NCBI GenBank assembly: GCA_020466095.1
Contig: CM035808.1
Location: 38,196,366 to 38,260,365 of the forward strand
Direction of reading: 5' to 3'
DNA length: 64,000 nucleotides
From: Chlorops oryzae
Lineage: Eukaryota; Arthropoda; Insecta; Diptera; Chloropidae
Part shown: positions 23,797-35,552 of the stretch, piece after piece
Numbering within the stretch: the first letter of the stretch is position 1
Layout of the letters: each line of letters opens with the position of its first letter
Program-made: the position numbers and the translations under genes
Notes under the pieces: generated by a model
Told to the model about the DNA's origin: nothing
Databases searched by the model: none
What the model saw: only the letters and a program-made list of their open reading frames with translations

Positions 23797-24217
23797 CTGA
23801 AAGGAAATTAATAGAAGTGTGTTAACTTAAGGAATCAACAAAAAATATGTACTTCGATTAGCGGTCCTTGCTTCTACAAAAAGTGCCTCAAAAAACACAG
23901 CCCAAAAAAAAAAAAAAAAAAGAGTGTCAGATCCATCAGGTCTATGTTCGATTAGCGGCCCTTTCATCTGCAAAAAAGTGCCTCAACACACAGGCAAAAA
24001 CAGAGTGTCAGATCCATCAGGTCTAGGTTTCGCCATAACCTCAAAATAGAGTCTCAAAGCCCAATCGAAGGAGCTTTTGAGGTTATAGTTCAATTTGGAG
24101 CCGATGGAGCTGTACGGACCTCAAGCTCGGATTCAGGGACGATATATATTCCCGGTAGTTTCTTCCCTAGTATTTTGTCTCGGCGGAAACGTTGCTCCGT
24201 TTATACATACATATGTA

Positions 24218-24305
24218 TGCCCTTCCCAGTGTGTTTAGAATGCGAGAAATTTTTCCAAATTCGCGCGGAAAAACTCCCCGGGAATATTTAGAATCGGCAT
24301 AGTGA
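24218..24305. repeat. Truncated MITE copy
   Basis: About 85 bp (CTTCCCAGTGTGTTTAGAAT through CCCCGGGAATATTTAGAATC) match 62703-62785 with a handful of differences. It is one end of the MITE family seen in the desaturase intron. Confidence 0.6.
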
Positions 24306-24835
24306 GACCCATGGGTCTGACATTTTTGTTGTTGTTGTGGTGCTGTCAAATCTAAATCACCCAATTCTTTTTATGCTGGCCACTCAGTTGCAGCCCAATT
24401 TATTATCTTAATTTTTCAATTGGCGGCTGGCCCCAGCTCGTGCCAGTCTATATACATATGTGTGTATGTGACAGAGAGCGTGCATGTAATGAGGGAGTTT
24501 GATTGACGTACGCTCGCAGAAACTTAAGAAATCAAAAAAATTATGAAAAAATAAAATTTTTCGATGAATGTTTGCTTTAAGAACAACAACTGTTCTGACA
24601 CAAAATGAAATATGAGTTTTTCGATTCGCGAATGGATCGAATTCTCGCGCTCAAATCGAAAACGTGAATACAGTAATGTTCACGACAATGACTGCAGCAG
24701 ATTCCTTAGAGTCTAAGGCTTCGACTATCAGTTGGAATTTATACATATTTCTATCGAATGCTCAAAGCTTCTAAAACGAAAACATTTTTTTTTTGTCAAT
24801 CATTCAAAGTCAACTTGCGCGCCGCCCACTGAGTG

Positions 24836-24862
24836 CCTCTACTTTTTTGTACAGCACTATAA
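24836..24862 (-). promoter_or_regulatory. Possible TATA + initiator core promoter (minus strand)
   Basis: On the minus strand an ATTTATAG box (near 24862) is followed about 27 nt later by ACTCAGTG, an initiator-like TCAGT at about 24836. Spacing fits an insect TATA promoter aimed at chondroitin synthase. Weak evidence: both motifs are short and AT-rich DNA produces TATA by chance. Confidence 0.3.
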
Positions 24863-24885
24863 ATTTGAATGCAATTGGTAAGTGA

Positions 24886-25225
24886 ATGGAGCAATAGACT
24901 CAAAAATTATTCTGATTAAACCGGAAAGGATTATTTTAGGAACTGGGCAGTGGAAAACAACGGAGTACCTACGAATCGAGTCAAGTGGACCTCTGCTAAG
25001 CACTTACGTACGTGATGCTGTCTTATTAATGGACACATGGCTGCAAGTCGACGGGAATTGAAAGATCACACTGCAAACGTCTGATTGTCTTAAGTGGAGC
25101 TTATGTAGAATATTTGAGAGCCCGAGCATTCAGCCACAGGCAGACATAGGTAGAAGCTAGTCTGACGGGTCTATTCTAAGGTTTCGATGCTCCAGAGCAG
25201 GGCTTAGCAGAGGAACGTGCACATG
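24886..25225. repeat. Diverged paralogous block, copy 1
   Basis: Shares ordered patches with 32765-33116: ATTCTGATTAAACCGGAAAG, ATCGAGTCAA, GATTGTCTTAAGT and GCTAGTCTG(A/T)CGGGT, separated by freely diverged sequence. The islands are too collinear for chance. No coding frame is shared, so the block is probably regulatory or part of a segmental duplication. Confidence 0.6.
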
Positions 25226-26184
25226 AGACGTCTGAAATCATTACTTAATTGAAATTCATTTAACTTGTAAATAAGAGCTTCTATTTTAAGCCATGTATGT
25301 ATGTATGTCTCTCACAAATGCGGCCATCCATTTGATGGAAACTCTCGAAATTAAGATTGCATTCAAGCAGCTCTATGTAGCAGTAATTTCCTCAAAGAAA
25401 AGCAAAGAAAAGAAAGAACCTACAGGCTCTCGATGAAAGATTTCCTCTTTTTGCGTTCATAAATAATTCTCTATACATATCTGATTTGCGAAAATTTTAT
25501 TTTAAAAATATTTTAGAATAAAAAGAAATCTCGTTTTCTGTGTTCTGCAAGTTCTTTCGGATGATTTCATTGCTATAGTTCGCGCTAAATCAACATATGC
25601 AAGGCAAATCTTTTTTATATATTCTTCTCGTTTTTTGCGAAAACTTTTATTTATTTGCTTTTTATAAACAAAACAAAAAAAAAAAAAAGCTTTTTAACCA
25701 ACTCATAAAAAAGAGCTTTTGACTTCTAAAGAAATATTCATTTTGTAAATATGTATAAACAAGAATATTGTAAACAAGAATTTTTCAGGAAATATTTGGC
25801 TTATGGGGCACAGGTGTGGTATCAAGTTATATGGAGCACAAAGCAGTGAAGTCAATGGGGATTTGTGTCACCAGACCACAGTTGTGAATGTGAATGTCGT
25901 TCCATTAAATACAAAGTATCATCGGTAAACATCCGCCCTTAATCGTTTTAAAAATTTTAAGCTAAAATAAACATTGGAAGATCTAAATGGCCAAGCGGTT
26001 TCATTGAGTTAAATGGATTTATGATAAGAATTTCTTACAGTTTATTGCGGGACGTGTTAACTGCTTCCACCATCGCTTCGGATGCGATACTTATAGCATA
26101 TATGTATGTAACTAGAAGTAAGTACCTACATATATACATAAAGACTCTGAATAGAATGAAATAATTTTTGCAAGGCCTGTTCAA

Positions 26185-26350
26185 GCTACCGAGGCTGTTC
26201 ACACTATCGAGACTCAATTTTTGTATGTTTAATTAGCTTCATTTGGTTCAAAAATTTACACAAACTTACATCTAAGGCTCACAAAATGTATGGTTTGTTA
26301 TGTAAGGTACATATGTTTGTTTCTGGCGATCTCCCAATGAAGGATCATAG
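26185..26350. mobile_element. LTR fragment
   Basis: Matches the 5' part of the LTR at 29283-29814 (GCTTCATTTGGTT, TTACATCTAAGGCTCACAAAA, then TTTCTGGCGnTCTCC). Only part of the repeat is present and there is no internal region. Confidence 0.55.
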
Positions 26351-26396
26351 ATTATAAGCAAGTTTCTTTGCAACAACAAAGCAATGAGGGAAAAGG

Positions 26397-26478
26397 TACA
26401 ATAATCCGAGAGTGCAATACTCTCTGTCTCGCTCTCCCACTCTCTCTCGCATGTACGCATTATTCTCGGACTATTGTA
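26397..26478. repeat. Hairpin-forming sequence
   Basis: TACAATAATCCGAGA pairs with TCTCGGACTATTGTA across about 50 bp that include a CT-rich stretch. Likely a tiny MITE; a structured RNA is possible but unsupported. Confidence 0.45.
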
Positions 26479-26859
26479 TCTTGGAGTTTGTTTTAGATTT
26501 CTTTTTCTTATTGTAATATTGATATCACCTTGTAAATACACCTTGGATTATAAGATTACGACAATCGGAGTTCAAAATTTGGTTCTTACGCGCATGTACA
26601 CTTGTGACGCATTCTGATTGGTTGAAATTATTTAAGATTACACTGTGCAAGTCGAAAATAGTAACAAAAAAGGGACCAAATGAGTTACTTTCTTAAAAGT
26701 ATACTGAGCTCAGATCCATCGGGCTTTTTTTCTGGATTGGCTCTAGTTTAGGAGGAATCTGACTTTGAATTTTGCAGGCTCGACGCTTAAGTCTTCGAAA
26801 ATTTAAAATGCTAATTTGTCCTGAATCGTTATGAATATCGCTTTACTGTCTTCGGGAAA

Positions 26860-27153
26860 GTTGTAGATATTTTAGCGACCAACAAATTTTGCTTCAGACA
26901 CCAATACAGAAAAATGCAGACAACCGGTGTTTTCGACAAAAATATAACAAAAAACCCCACTTATTCGACGTATACGTAATTTTTATTTTAATCCAAGAAA
27001 AATTACGTATACGTATTCCAACCCAAAATAAAAATTACGTATATGTCGAATAAGTGGAGTTTTTTTCATATTTTTGTCGAAAACGCCGGTTGCCTGCATT
27101 TTTTTGTATTGGTGTATGAAGCAAATTTGTTGGTCGCTAAAATATCTACAACG
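26860..27153. repeat. Long imperfect palindrome (about 130-bp arms)
   Basis: The left arm starts TTGTAGATATTTTAGCGACC and the right arm is its complement with about 5-6 percent mismatch; the short centre is near 27005. A transcript would form a hairpin of about 130 bp. No coding content. Probably a foldback/MITE insertion, possibly an siRNA source. Confidence 0.8.
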
Positions 27154-27969
27154 AGAATAAATTAAATAACGCTTTAAATGGATTTAAGTGTAAAAGATAA
27201 GATGAAAAATAAAATTTAATTATTTTGCGTGGATATGACAATTACCGAAATATAGGTTAACATAAAAGTTTGTTGGACTAACGTTATGCAGAGGTGTCAG
27301 GTTGAACAATTGATATGCCTTATCTAAGCTCCAGCGATAATGTGAATCACTTCCGATCTAGGGAAACCCACACGCGCAAGAACTAACTCAACCATGCTCC
27401 TCTCCACTCGCAACACTCTCACGTGAGAATTCCATTCATAAAACTAATGTAAAATTAGAATCTGCTACTTAACCGATAAGTCCAAAATTAGTCTGTAAAC
27501 TTAATTGCTTCGACTATTGACGAGATTGTGAGCACTTCTTAGATCAGACTGCTAAATCTTAATTATTAATTATTATTTAACATACTCAACTTCTTCGGCA
27601 ATCGGTTTCTCCTATTGATGGTTGATAAGCTTACGAAGACAGTTTTTTAAAAATTTCCTTCGATTAAAAATTATTTCTCGCAATAATCGTGCGTGGTAAA
27701 AAAGTTTTTTGTTTTGTTTTTTTTTAGTTTTTTTTTTTGAGCTGCTAATGATATCGCTACATATTCGGGGCTGTTATGGAAATTGACACAGAATTGAATC
27801 AGAATCAGAATTGAAATCAATATCTGTTTCAAATGGTGTTATGAAATAGACACAGTTTTGCTTTTTTCGAAGATAGCAAAATCGATTTTCGAAGACAGGA
27901 AAACCTGACACTTGAAAATGCTATAAAGAAAAAAAAACAAAAACTACAATATGTGTTAAAAACTAGGTC

Positions 27970-28065
27970 AATCTTGGCGGCCCCCGTGGCTTAGTTTGCT
28001 GAGATGTCAAATTTCAATGCGAGAAGCGCTGGGTTCAACTTCCAATTGGTTTTTTTTTTTTTTTT
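27970..28065 (+). mobile_element. tRNA-derived SINE-like element
   Basis: GGCCCCCGTGGCTTAG followed about 45 nt later by CTGGGTTCAACTTCC gives A-box- and B-box-like pol III promoter elements in tRNA spacing, then a T run of about 18. The stems do not close well enough for a functional tRNA. Best read as a SINE head. Confidence 0.45.
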
Positions 28066-29282
28066 TGATTTCCCATTTCCGTGGTATCATAACGAACCGA
28101 TTTGCGTCCTAAGTGCGTCACTTTTCGTGGTGTCAACCAAACTGTTGCGAAGCTTGCAAAAAGAAATGGGCTAGAGAATCGGGTGGATGATTACGTCTTT
28201 TGTGGGTGGGTTAGCAGAATTTACGACACCACGAGTTGCTGCCATAACAAGTCCACAATCGCGTTTTCCCGCTAAGTAAGCCCCTTGGCTATACCCTGGG
28301 GAGTTTTCCATAACCTCAACTAGTATAGAAGCCTGAGTCGCATTTCTATGCGTTCCCTTTAGTCAAAAACATTAAATACCCAAACAATTAAGAAAATATA
28401 TTCAAATAAAGTTTTACTTATATTTCTACTAAAAAAACCAGCCGGGAAAAAGTCCTATTACAGAATGTAGCCGATCTAATTCTGTCAACTAAAAGCTGCT
28501 CGGTTAAATCAGACAATCAAATCAATAAATTATTTCTGTAACACCTGAAAAACAATGCAAACCTGATTTCGAAAATGTAAACTGTTTCAAAACTGAAAGT
28601 CTGATTCTATAACCCCAAAACGAAAATCGTGTTGATTTCAAATCTGGCATTCTGTCACAAAGTTGTCGGTTTCATAATCAGCACATATAATAATTAATAT
28701 TTCGGACACTAAATACTAATTTCAGCCTTGATTTTCGAAAATGAAAATGTTTTTATGAAAGTTATCATAACCCCAAAATATAAAACTTGTTTAATTTCAA
28801 TTCTATCGGAAAATTCTAATTTAGACCTTCTTCGGGTTGCTGAGAATTAATCGAAAATAACAGATTAATTCATCCCTAAATTATTTGGGCGAATTTCAGA
28901 CGCACAACGATTTTGCTCCAATTTTCATGCTTTACATTTATTTTTTCATATACATATATATATATATTTTTTTTTTAAATATCGTACTTTTGCGCGTGTT
29001 GGAATGTTTACGAACCCGCTTCCTTCAGATTGCAGAATAATTGCAAAAAAGAAAATTAAATTTTCATAATTTTCCCCGAAGAATCTTGTAAATTTTCATT
29101 CGGAGCAACGAAAAAGTAGAGCGGACAGGGTTAAGGGCGAACGTTTCGCGATTTATTTCGCAAATGTTCAGTTCAAAAGAATCGTGCAAGAATTCTCTAT
29201 TAGCGTAAGGTCAATGATTTTGCATGTGCTCAAACGCGTCAAGATATCATGGCAAATTTAGAGTACCGATACTTTCGAATTA

Positions 29283-29814
29283 CAGTAGACTCTGGGCACA
29301 GTGAACTAATTTTTGTATTATTAATTTGCTTCATTTGGTTTAAAAATTTACATAAATTTACATCTAAGGCTCACAAAAACTATTTTTAAATAAGTTATTT
29401 TTTTCGAAAAAAAAAACAAAATTCAATAAGGATGTTTCTTTCTGGCGTTCTCCTAACGATGTTTGAAGGGCATTCTCACGAAAAGTTAGAATAAAAGTAT
29501 AATCTTGGGTATAAGCCTCAGTCCATGTGTTCAAACCACCGAGGTGTTCACTCTATTCAAGATTCACGTCATCCAGACACCACTGTATAAATACACTTCG
29601 TGCGAGGGGACCGTCGTCGGGACGATTACCGGTACGGCAAACCCGCCGATCCTAGCCAAACGTTTAACAGTGCGTGATCGGATATAGATAGGATTAAACT
29701 GTCTACGGTAAATAATGAGCTCATTAAAAATAAACCGCAATTCCTTATTATATGCATTCATTTTATTTATTAAAATCTCAATATTTTTATTGCAAGAAAA
29801 AAATCCTAAATTTT
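29283..29814 (+). mobile_element. LTR (Gypsy-type) followed by a tRNA-Lys-type primer-binding site
   Basis: About 530 bp with a TATA-like CTGTATAAATAC near 29584, A-rich poly(A)-signal words and an end immediately followed by TGGCGCCCAACTTAGGGC (29815-29832), which fits a tRNA-Lys primer-binding site at most positions. A related LTR lies at 37121-37625. No gag/pol coding sequence follows, so only the 5' end survives. Confidence 0.7.
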
Positions 29815-30144
29815 TGGCGCCCAACTTAGGGCAGTAATGTTTACTATTTTTGTTTTTTTACGAAAAAGAAAAAAAATGTTATCAGAACAATGTCTTCACT
29901 GATTTTATGCGCAATTCTCAGTCTCTTTTTTTTTTTTGAAAATTGTTATCTCGTGAGCGCAATTTTCCCTTTTTACATATATTTTTGCAATTGCTTTGAA
30001 ATGATTTTTCGCAGTTTATTGAACTCAAACAAAAAAATCACGCCACTCGAATACTTTCAAAAGACCTTCTTAAATTTTTTATATTTTTTTTTTTTTTTTG
30101 GGAACGAAAATTTACAAAAAACTGAAGAACTCCTTTTCGCTTAC

Positions 30145-30748
30145 TTTTGCAAATTTGGATTGAATAATCAAAGCCACGATCGTCCCATCGAAATTGAATG
30201 AACGGGAACTGACACCGGAGCTGGTCTGGGTCAATGAAACGACTGATAATCAGCAGAGTAATCAATAAATTCTCGAATATTTTTTTTTTTAATTTAATTA
30301 ATTAAGGAAAAGTTCTGTACAAAAATTTAAGACGAATTCACTTGAAATCGATTTGAACTCTTCGAACACAATTCACAAGATCAGATCAACCGAAAGCTGA
30401 TCTTCCTTCGGCGACGTTTGGACACGAGAACAAGAAAGATCGCGATTCGGAAACGCGTGGCAACAGTTGTTATCCGTGGACCAATTGACGCCGCAAGAGC
30501 AGGTTCAAGATCACACCGCGATCGTGGACGAAGGGCGTTCGTGGCTCGTCGATTTGTGTCACAATGTTTCACTTTGTTTTTAAATTTTGGAGTTTTTTCA
30601 TTTCTTCATTCCCACTGGTTGCATTTGGCCGAAATTGGTTTTTTGGTCGCTCTGCACAAACAAAGAACTTATTCAGTCGACTTTGGTCGATTTGGTCAAA
30701 AGAATCGTTCGATTCACGTCGGCATTCGTCGAATATCATCAACAGACT
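30145..30748 (-). promoter_or_regulatory. Candidate leader exon and Inr/DPE promoter, copy A
   Basis: Minus strand: a perfect initiator TCAGTC puts +1 at 30748, and CGACGTG occupies +28 to +34 (30721-30715), matching the DPE at all but its first position with exact spacing. MTE-like bases precede it. The exon would run to AAAA|GTAAGCG (donor at 30144). Copy B at 40408-41011 has the same signals and exactly the same length, 604 nt, and the two are almost identical from about 30250 to past the start site. The next minus-strand gene is chondroitin synthase, with a free acceptor at 23797. Linkage to that gene is inference; an unannotated gene or lncRNA is possible. Confidence 0.6.
30569..30739 (-). 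CDS. Small ORF (56 aa) in leader exon copy A
   Basis: ATG lies 10 nt into the predicted transcript and the frame runs 56 codons to TGA: it begins MIFDECRRES and ends KLQNLKTK. The copy at 40832-41002 has the same length with no indel. I counted three substitutions, two silent and one Asp/Gly. It resembles no family known to me and has no signal peptide or membrane segment. It may be a regulatory uORF or a real small peptide; near-identity of the whole block weakens the coding argument. Confidence 0.35.
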   Translation of the reverse strand: MIFDECRRESNDSFDQIDQSRLNKFFVCAERPKNQFRPNATSGNEEMKKLQNLKTK

Positions 30749-31810
30749 GACTCGAGTCGAACGAAAGCAATTTATTCAGAGAGAATCGAGGTCTCTCAAT
30801 GGTGGCTACTTTGGACGAATTTTCGTCTCTCCGAGGAGCACTTGAATGCTGAATGCCGAATGCCGGTTGACTCAGTTTGGCGGGTAAATCGACCGGTTTC
30901 CGGAGACGCATGCGATTTTGGCTCTGTTCGCACGCACTAACATGCCTGAGAGACACTTTGAAGCAACATGTGGCGATGGTGATGTTGGTGCTCAACGTTC
31001 GGTAGCGTTCAGGGAGGTTTCGTGAGTGAACACGCATATGGTAACCATCACAGTTTAAAGAAGACTCGTGTTTTTTTTTTTTTTTTTGTGTGTGAGTGCA
31101 GGTTCAAAGACAACTTCTGCATTCTTCGTCTTTTTCTGTTTACCATCAAACGAATTAGATGCGGTTTTTGATTGCTTTTACGCGGCGCAAGGAATATTTT
31201 GGGTTAATTTTTAATGGCGATCTTGATCATTAAATATTTTTTTGAGTAAATTTCCTTTTATTCCCCTATTAAATTGTTTGATGAATAAAAGTTCTATAAG
31301 GAATAAAATAAAAGTTGGGCGATTAATGAAAATTTCATTCGGCAAAGCGCCAAACTCGTTTAATTGAGTCCCCATGCTGTTGAAATGTTTTTGCGTAGTC
31401 AACAAATCGACTCAGTTTCATGGGTGCCTTAATGCCCATTTAGCTTGTGAGATCAGTAAATTGATTTTAATTGCTGATTGTTTTTTTTTTATTATTATTT
31501 TTGTTTAAAGTGCCCATTGTGACATTTGGCCACGTAATTCACTCAAGTTTTCCGATTATAGTTCACCTGTTTCACGAGGCGACGCACGCGATTAAAGTCC
31601 AGCTGGATAAGTCAGATAAGTGCTTATCGTCATTCATTTTCCCTCGAATTTTGTGGAGGGTCTTAAAATTTAATTTACTATTAAGTTTTTGCGATAATTT
31701 TATGCTTTTTAGAACGACACAAACGAACTAATGCATGTGTAGACATGTGAACGTGGTGCAATTTCTCTGTTCATCACTGTGAAATTTATATGCATATTAT
31801 AAATGATTTT

Positions 31811-32747
31811 TATACCCGACACACTCTGTGTCGAGGGTATATTGCGTTTGTGTGGTTGTGTGTAACACCCAGAACCAGTCGAGATAGACCATACAAAATA
31901 TATATAGAAATGATCAGCGTCACCAGGAGATTCGATTTAGACATGTCCGTCCGTCTGTCTGTCTGTCTGTCTGTCCGTCTGTCTGTCCGTCTGTCTGTCC
32001 GTCTGTCTGTCTGTCCGTCTGTCTGTCTGTCCGTCTGTCCGTCTGTCTGTATACAGTTATCTTATCGAAGGAGTTGAGCTATCTTGACGAAAATTGGCAT
32101 GCGTGCTCACGGGGACATGAGTAAGAACAAGTTTGAGAATGGACCCGATCGGACCATTTTTAGGGGTACCTCAAGTACTAGGGTCTGTTATGAAAATCAC
32201 AAAAACTGCTCTAAAACCAGAGTTTTTCAAGATATTTTAATGAATTTTGGTATTTGAACATATTTAAAGACAAGTAATATGATTTCAAAAAATTCGAAAA
32301 GTGGGCGTGGCAGAAGGGCGTTTTTTGAATATTGTCTCTTACACCCGAAATTCAAATGGGACTTGAACAAAATTTGGCAGTTATGCTTCCTTTGTAGCTA
32401 TAAACATCCTCTCGAAAATTTTTTTTGATAGGTCCATTATTAAGGGTACCTCCAGTACTAGGGTCTGTCAAAAAATCTCAAATCTGCCCCAAAATCGGAT
32501 TTTTTTGAGATATTCCACTGAAACTTAGAATTTGAACCTATATTAAGGCCTCCGATTAGAATTTAAAAAAAATGGAAAAGTGGGCGTGGCAAGAGGGCGG
32601 TTTTCATAAATAAATTCAACAAAAGTCGGTATATGGGGCACCTAATGGCCTTAAACACCTCTTGATATTAAAAATTATTTAAACATGTGTGTCTGTGTCG
32701 GGTATTTTATTGTCAGGCTCGACTGATTATAACACCCTTACTTGTTT
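31811..32747 (+). mobile_element. mini-me-like (DINE/Helitron-related) element with long GTCY array
   Basis: Begins with a sub-terminal hairpin (TACCCGACAC / GTGTCGAGGGTA), has the ATGATCAGCGTCACCAGGAG core just before a (GTCY)n microsatellite at 31945-32050 (about 26 units), and ends TAACACCCTTACTTGTTT. A second full copy at 53423-54285 matches end to end at very roughly 90 percent. A GTCY array beside a conserved core is the described signature of dipteran mini-me elements. No transposase; the Val/Arg/Leu/Ser open frame across the array is an artefact. Confidence 0.8.
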
Positions 32748-32764
32748 TTGTTTGTTCTTGTCCG

Positions 32765-33116
32765 TAGACTTGAAAACGATTCTGATTAAACCGGAAAGGA
32801 TTATTTTCGGCATAGAGGAGTGTGGTGTGTAAGCGTGTGTGATGTGGATCCAATTGCCTATAAACGCTCACCGATCGAGTCAAATGGTTCGTTCTGCTAA
32901 GCTCCCAAGTGATGCAATGCTGGACTGTTAATGAATCTGGCGGTAGAATCTAGACGAGAGCCAGAAGATCATCACTGCGAACGTTTCGATTGTCTTAAGT
33001 AGAGCCGACGTCTTCGCGTTTAGTATTCAGAGCTCGAGCAATCACAGCCAGTTATTTATGTATGTATGTATGTATGTATGTAGACGCTAGTCTGTCGGGT
33101 CAAATCTGACGAGTCG
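32765..33116. repeat. Diverged paralogous block, copy 2
   Basis: Partner of 24886-25225, sharing islands such as ATTCTGATTAAACCGGAAAG and GATTGTCTTAAGT in the same order. It carries an extra (TATG)n run near 33057-33081. It directly abuts the mini-me-like element, which may have separated it from a neighbouring promoter copy. Confidence 0.6.
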
Positions 33117-33344
33117 ACTCATGAGATGAACAGAGAAATGTGCACACGAAGTGATCACTTAAGGGCAATTTACTTTTCTTTGCTTGAGCTCAAATTACAA
33201 AATGCTTTTCAAACAATCGAATCGGTTCCAGGGGAAAATTTGAAACGAAGATCTCGCTTAGGAGACAACGAAAAAAGATTTTACTTCACTAAAAGCGGTA
33301 CAAAAAACAATAAAATACCGGACACAGAAATAAATATTTGAACA

Positions 33345-33665
33345 TTTTTTTAAACCGGCCCGAAGGCCACGCCCATTAAGGCAAAGTATTCTAGAGATTT
33401 TGAAGATCATAAGGGGTTCTATATGCGGTTATGACAACCACCCTTTTGCCAGGCCCACTTTTCAAAGTTCTTTTGATATCCAATCTGATACAGGCTGACA
33501 GACGGACAGCCGGACAGACAGAAAAACATATGGACATGTCTAAATAAATCGAGTTTCGTGATGATGCTGATAGTTTCTATATACCTACAGTATTTTCTAT
33601 CTCAGCTGGTTCTTGGTGATGCTCACAACCTCACAAACGCAATATACCCTTTTCACAGAGTGTGG
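33345..33665 (-). mobile_element. Inverted mini-me-like fragment
   Basis: Minus-strand copy of the same general family: complement shows ATATTGCGTTTGTGAGG, then the core and GTCY-type units (AGACGGACAGCCGGACAGAC on the plus strand near 33500). Shorter and more diverged than the two full copies. Confidence 0.6.
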
Positions 33666-34353
33666 TAGGTATCTATAGAAATGAGACTTATTTTCTTAAC
33701 CCTGCTGTTACCTTAAGAAAGTTGCACAAAATGCTTTAGAACACATTTGATCTACGGTGTATTTTTAATACAAAATATATAGTCAAAATAAGAAGTTGAG
33801 CTCATTACAAGAAGATTGTTATGGCTGAAGGCAAATAGATTTCACCAATCTCCAGATATTGGCCTCAAAAAAATTGAATTTTGGACCAAATGCTCATAAG
33901 ACACCAGCGGGGTTAAAGGGATTCAGGGGAATTCGTAGAGGTTTGAATCAAGTCATTTCATGGTGGAAATCGCGTTCTGTTTGGATGATATTGAAATGAG
34001 TTATTGACGAAAAAATTTTGTCCACTGAAACTGTGGAAAGTTTATGTGAAGAAAAAATTTTCAAAAAATCAAAGCAAAATTAATAAAACAAAAGCTTTTA
34101 TCGCCGCTTCGCAGAATCTTTTGAATAATTTGATGTTTGCGATTCGCGTGAAATAAGCAAATGAGTTATGACCCTTGTTTTTGCAGATTTAAAAAAAAAA
34201 TAAACAAAAGGAAACCTTGTTTTATTAAACGAGCACACAGAGTGAAATATAAACAAGAATTTTCGAGTACTCGGAGATTGTAGCTGGAATCGATGGTTGC
34301 TTAAAAAACAAGAACATCAAACGAAATTTTTGAAAACCTGCCTCGAAACTAAT

Positions 34354-35552
34354 GGGGCATTTACACATTTGACATAAAAAAAAATTGACGTCAAAATTTG
34401 AAAAAATTATTTTGATTCATCGTTTACACACTACATAAATTTGACGTCAAAATACTCTCTCAAAAAAAATAAAGCAATGTCAAAATATCTGAGAGCTGAA
34501 TAGAGAGTTTTTGATGCCAACCTTCAAAATAGTGTTTATACGTTCGGTCAAAATTTTATGAATTATTTTGAAATCAAAAAGTCTTTCAAAGTGGCTTTTG
34601 AAGAGTCAACTCCAAATTTAGGGGAAAAAGAAGGGATATAATAGCATAATAGACGAAGAATCAAGAAAGATCCAAAATATTAACAAAGGATTTTTGGATA
34701 TCTAAGGATCGTGATAGGGCCCTCCGCAGCCTGTGAGGCCATTTTGATTAATAATATAAGGAAGTTTACATCGACTTACCCGATTGCACACATACCTTTT
34801 CCTCAGCTTAAAATATATTAAAACATTACCCTAACGAAAATTCCTGCCGTTTTCGTTGCTCTAGCTTTGATATCTATTTATGGGTACCTTATCTGTACTT
34901 CGATTTAGCTTCTCAAACTCGAAATTAATATTAAGCACAAAATTTTCGCGGATGGTGGTCATGGTCAAAGTTTAACCGTTAGAGGACATTATATCTAGCT
35001 GCGAAATACGCAATTCAAATAGTGAAAATCAAATTTTTGCAAATTTTGCGAATGATGGTAATGGTCAAAATTTTACCGTAAGAGGGCATTAGGTCTAGTT
35101 GCGATATACTCAATTCAAAATAGTGAAAATAACATTTTTGCGAATTTCGCGGATGGTGGTCTTGGTCAAATTTCAACCGTAAGAGGACATTTAGCTGCGA
35201 AATACTCAATCCGAAATAGTGAAAATCAAATTTTTGCGAATTTCGACAATGGTGGTCATGGTCAAATTTTAACTAAGTATTTTTATATTTCTGACTGTAT
35301 TTAATTTTCTTGAAATTTTGATAATTTATCAAAATAAAATGAGCATGTCGATTCTTTTTTGAAGGACTGTCAATTTCCTCTTTTTGAAAACTTTTTGTGT
35401 TTACACTATTGACACTATTTCAACAAATTTTTTGAAGATAATTCACTTCAAAATCAAGAAGCGAGTTTGATGTAAAAAATTTTGACGTTTACACTTTTTG
35501 ACGATTTTTTTGAGAGAGATTTTGACAAAATTGTCAAATGTGTAAATGCGCC
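34354..35552. mobile_element. 1.2-kb TIR element
   Basis: Ends GGGGCATTTACACATTTGAC and the complement of GTCAAATGTGTAAATGCGCC, with further inverted similarity inward. No transposase frame. The interior carries the 100-bp tandem repeat at 34931-35275. Confidence 0.7.
34931..35275. repeat. Minisatellite, period about 100 bp, 3.3 copies
   Basis: Units begin near 34951, 35051, 35151 and 35246, each with GGATGGTGGTCATGGTCAAA (variants), ACCGTAAGAGG(G/A)CATT and ACTCAATTC. Related sequence occurs inverted at about 42775-42960. Confidence 0.85.

Larger units (their letters stand above)
23797..30144. other. Spacer/probable 5' intron of chondroitin synthase
   Basis: 6.3 kb without a convincing coding exon. 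Contents: repeat fragments near 23870-24060; a decayed MITE copy at 24218-24305 related to that in the desaturase intron; a TATA/Inr-like site near 24836-24862; a block at 24886-25225 paralogous to 32765-33116; a hairpin at 26397-26478; a long palindrome at 26860-27153; a tRNA-derived SINE near 27975; and LTR remnants at 26185-26350 and 29283-29814. If the leader exons at 30.7 and 41.0 kb belong to chondroitin synthase, this is its intron. Confidence 0.5.

Noticed and set aside
27973..28050. Functional tRNA gene
   Set aside because: A- and B-box-like motifs are present but the acceptor and T stems do not pair well; a SINE head is more likely.
30381..30940. Plus- and minus-strand open frames of 63-117 codons conserved in both leader-exon copies
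   Set aside because: Conservation comes from near-identity of the whole DNA block; some need non-ATG starts and none resembles a known protein. Only the 56-codon frame at the transcript start was kept, at low confidence.
31790..32077. Open frame with Ser/Val/Arg/Leu repeats
   Set aside because: It is the translation of the GTCY microsatellite and flanks of a mini-me-like element; the other copy (53462-53656) lacks most of the repeat.
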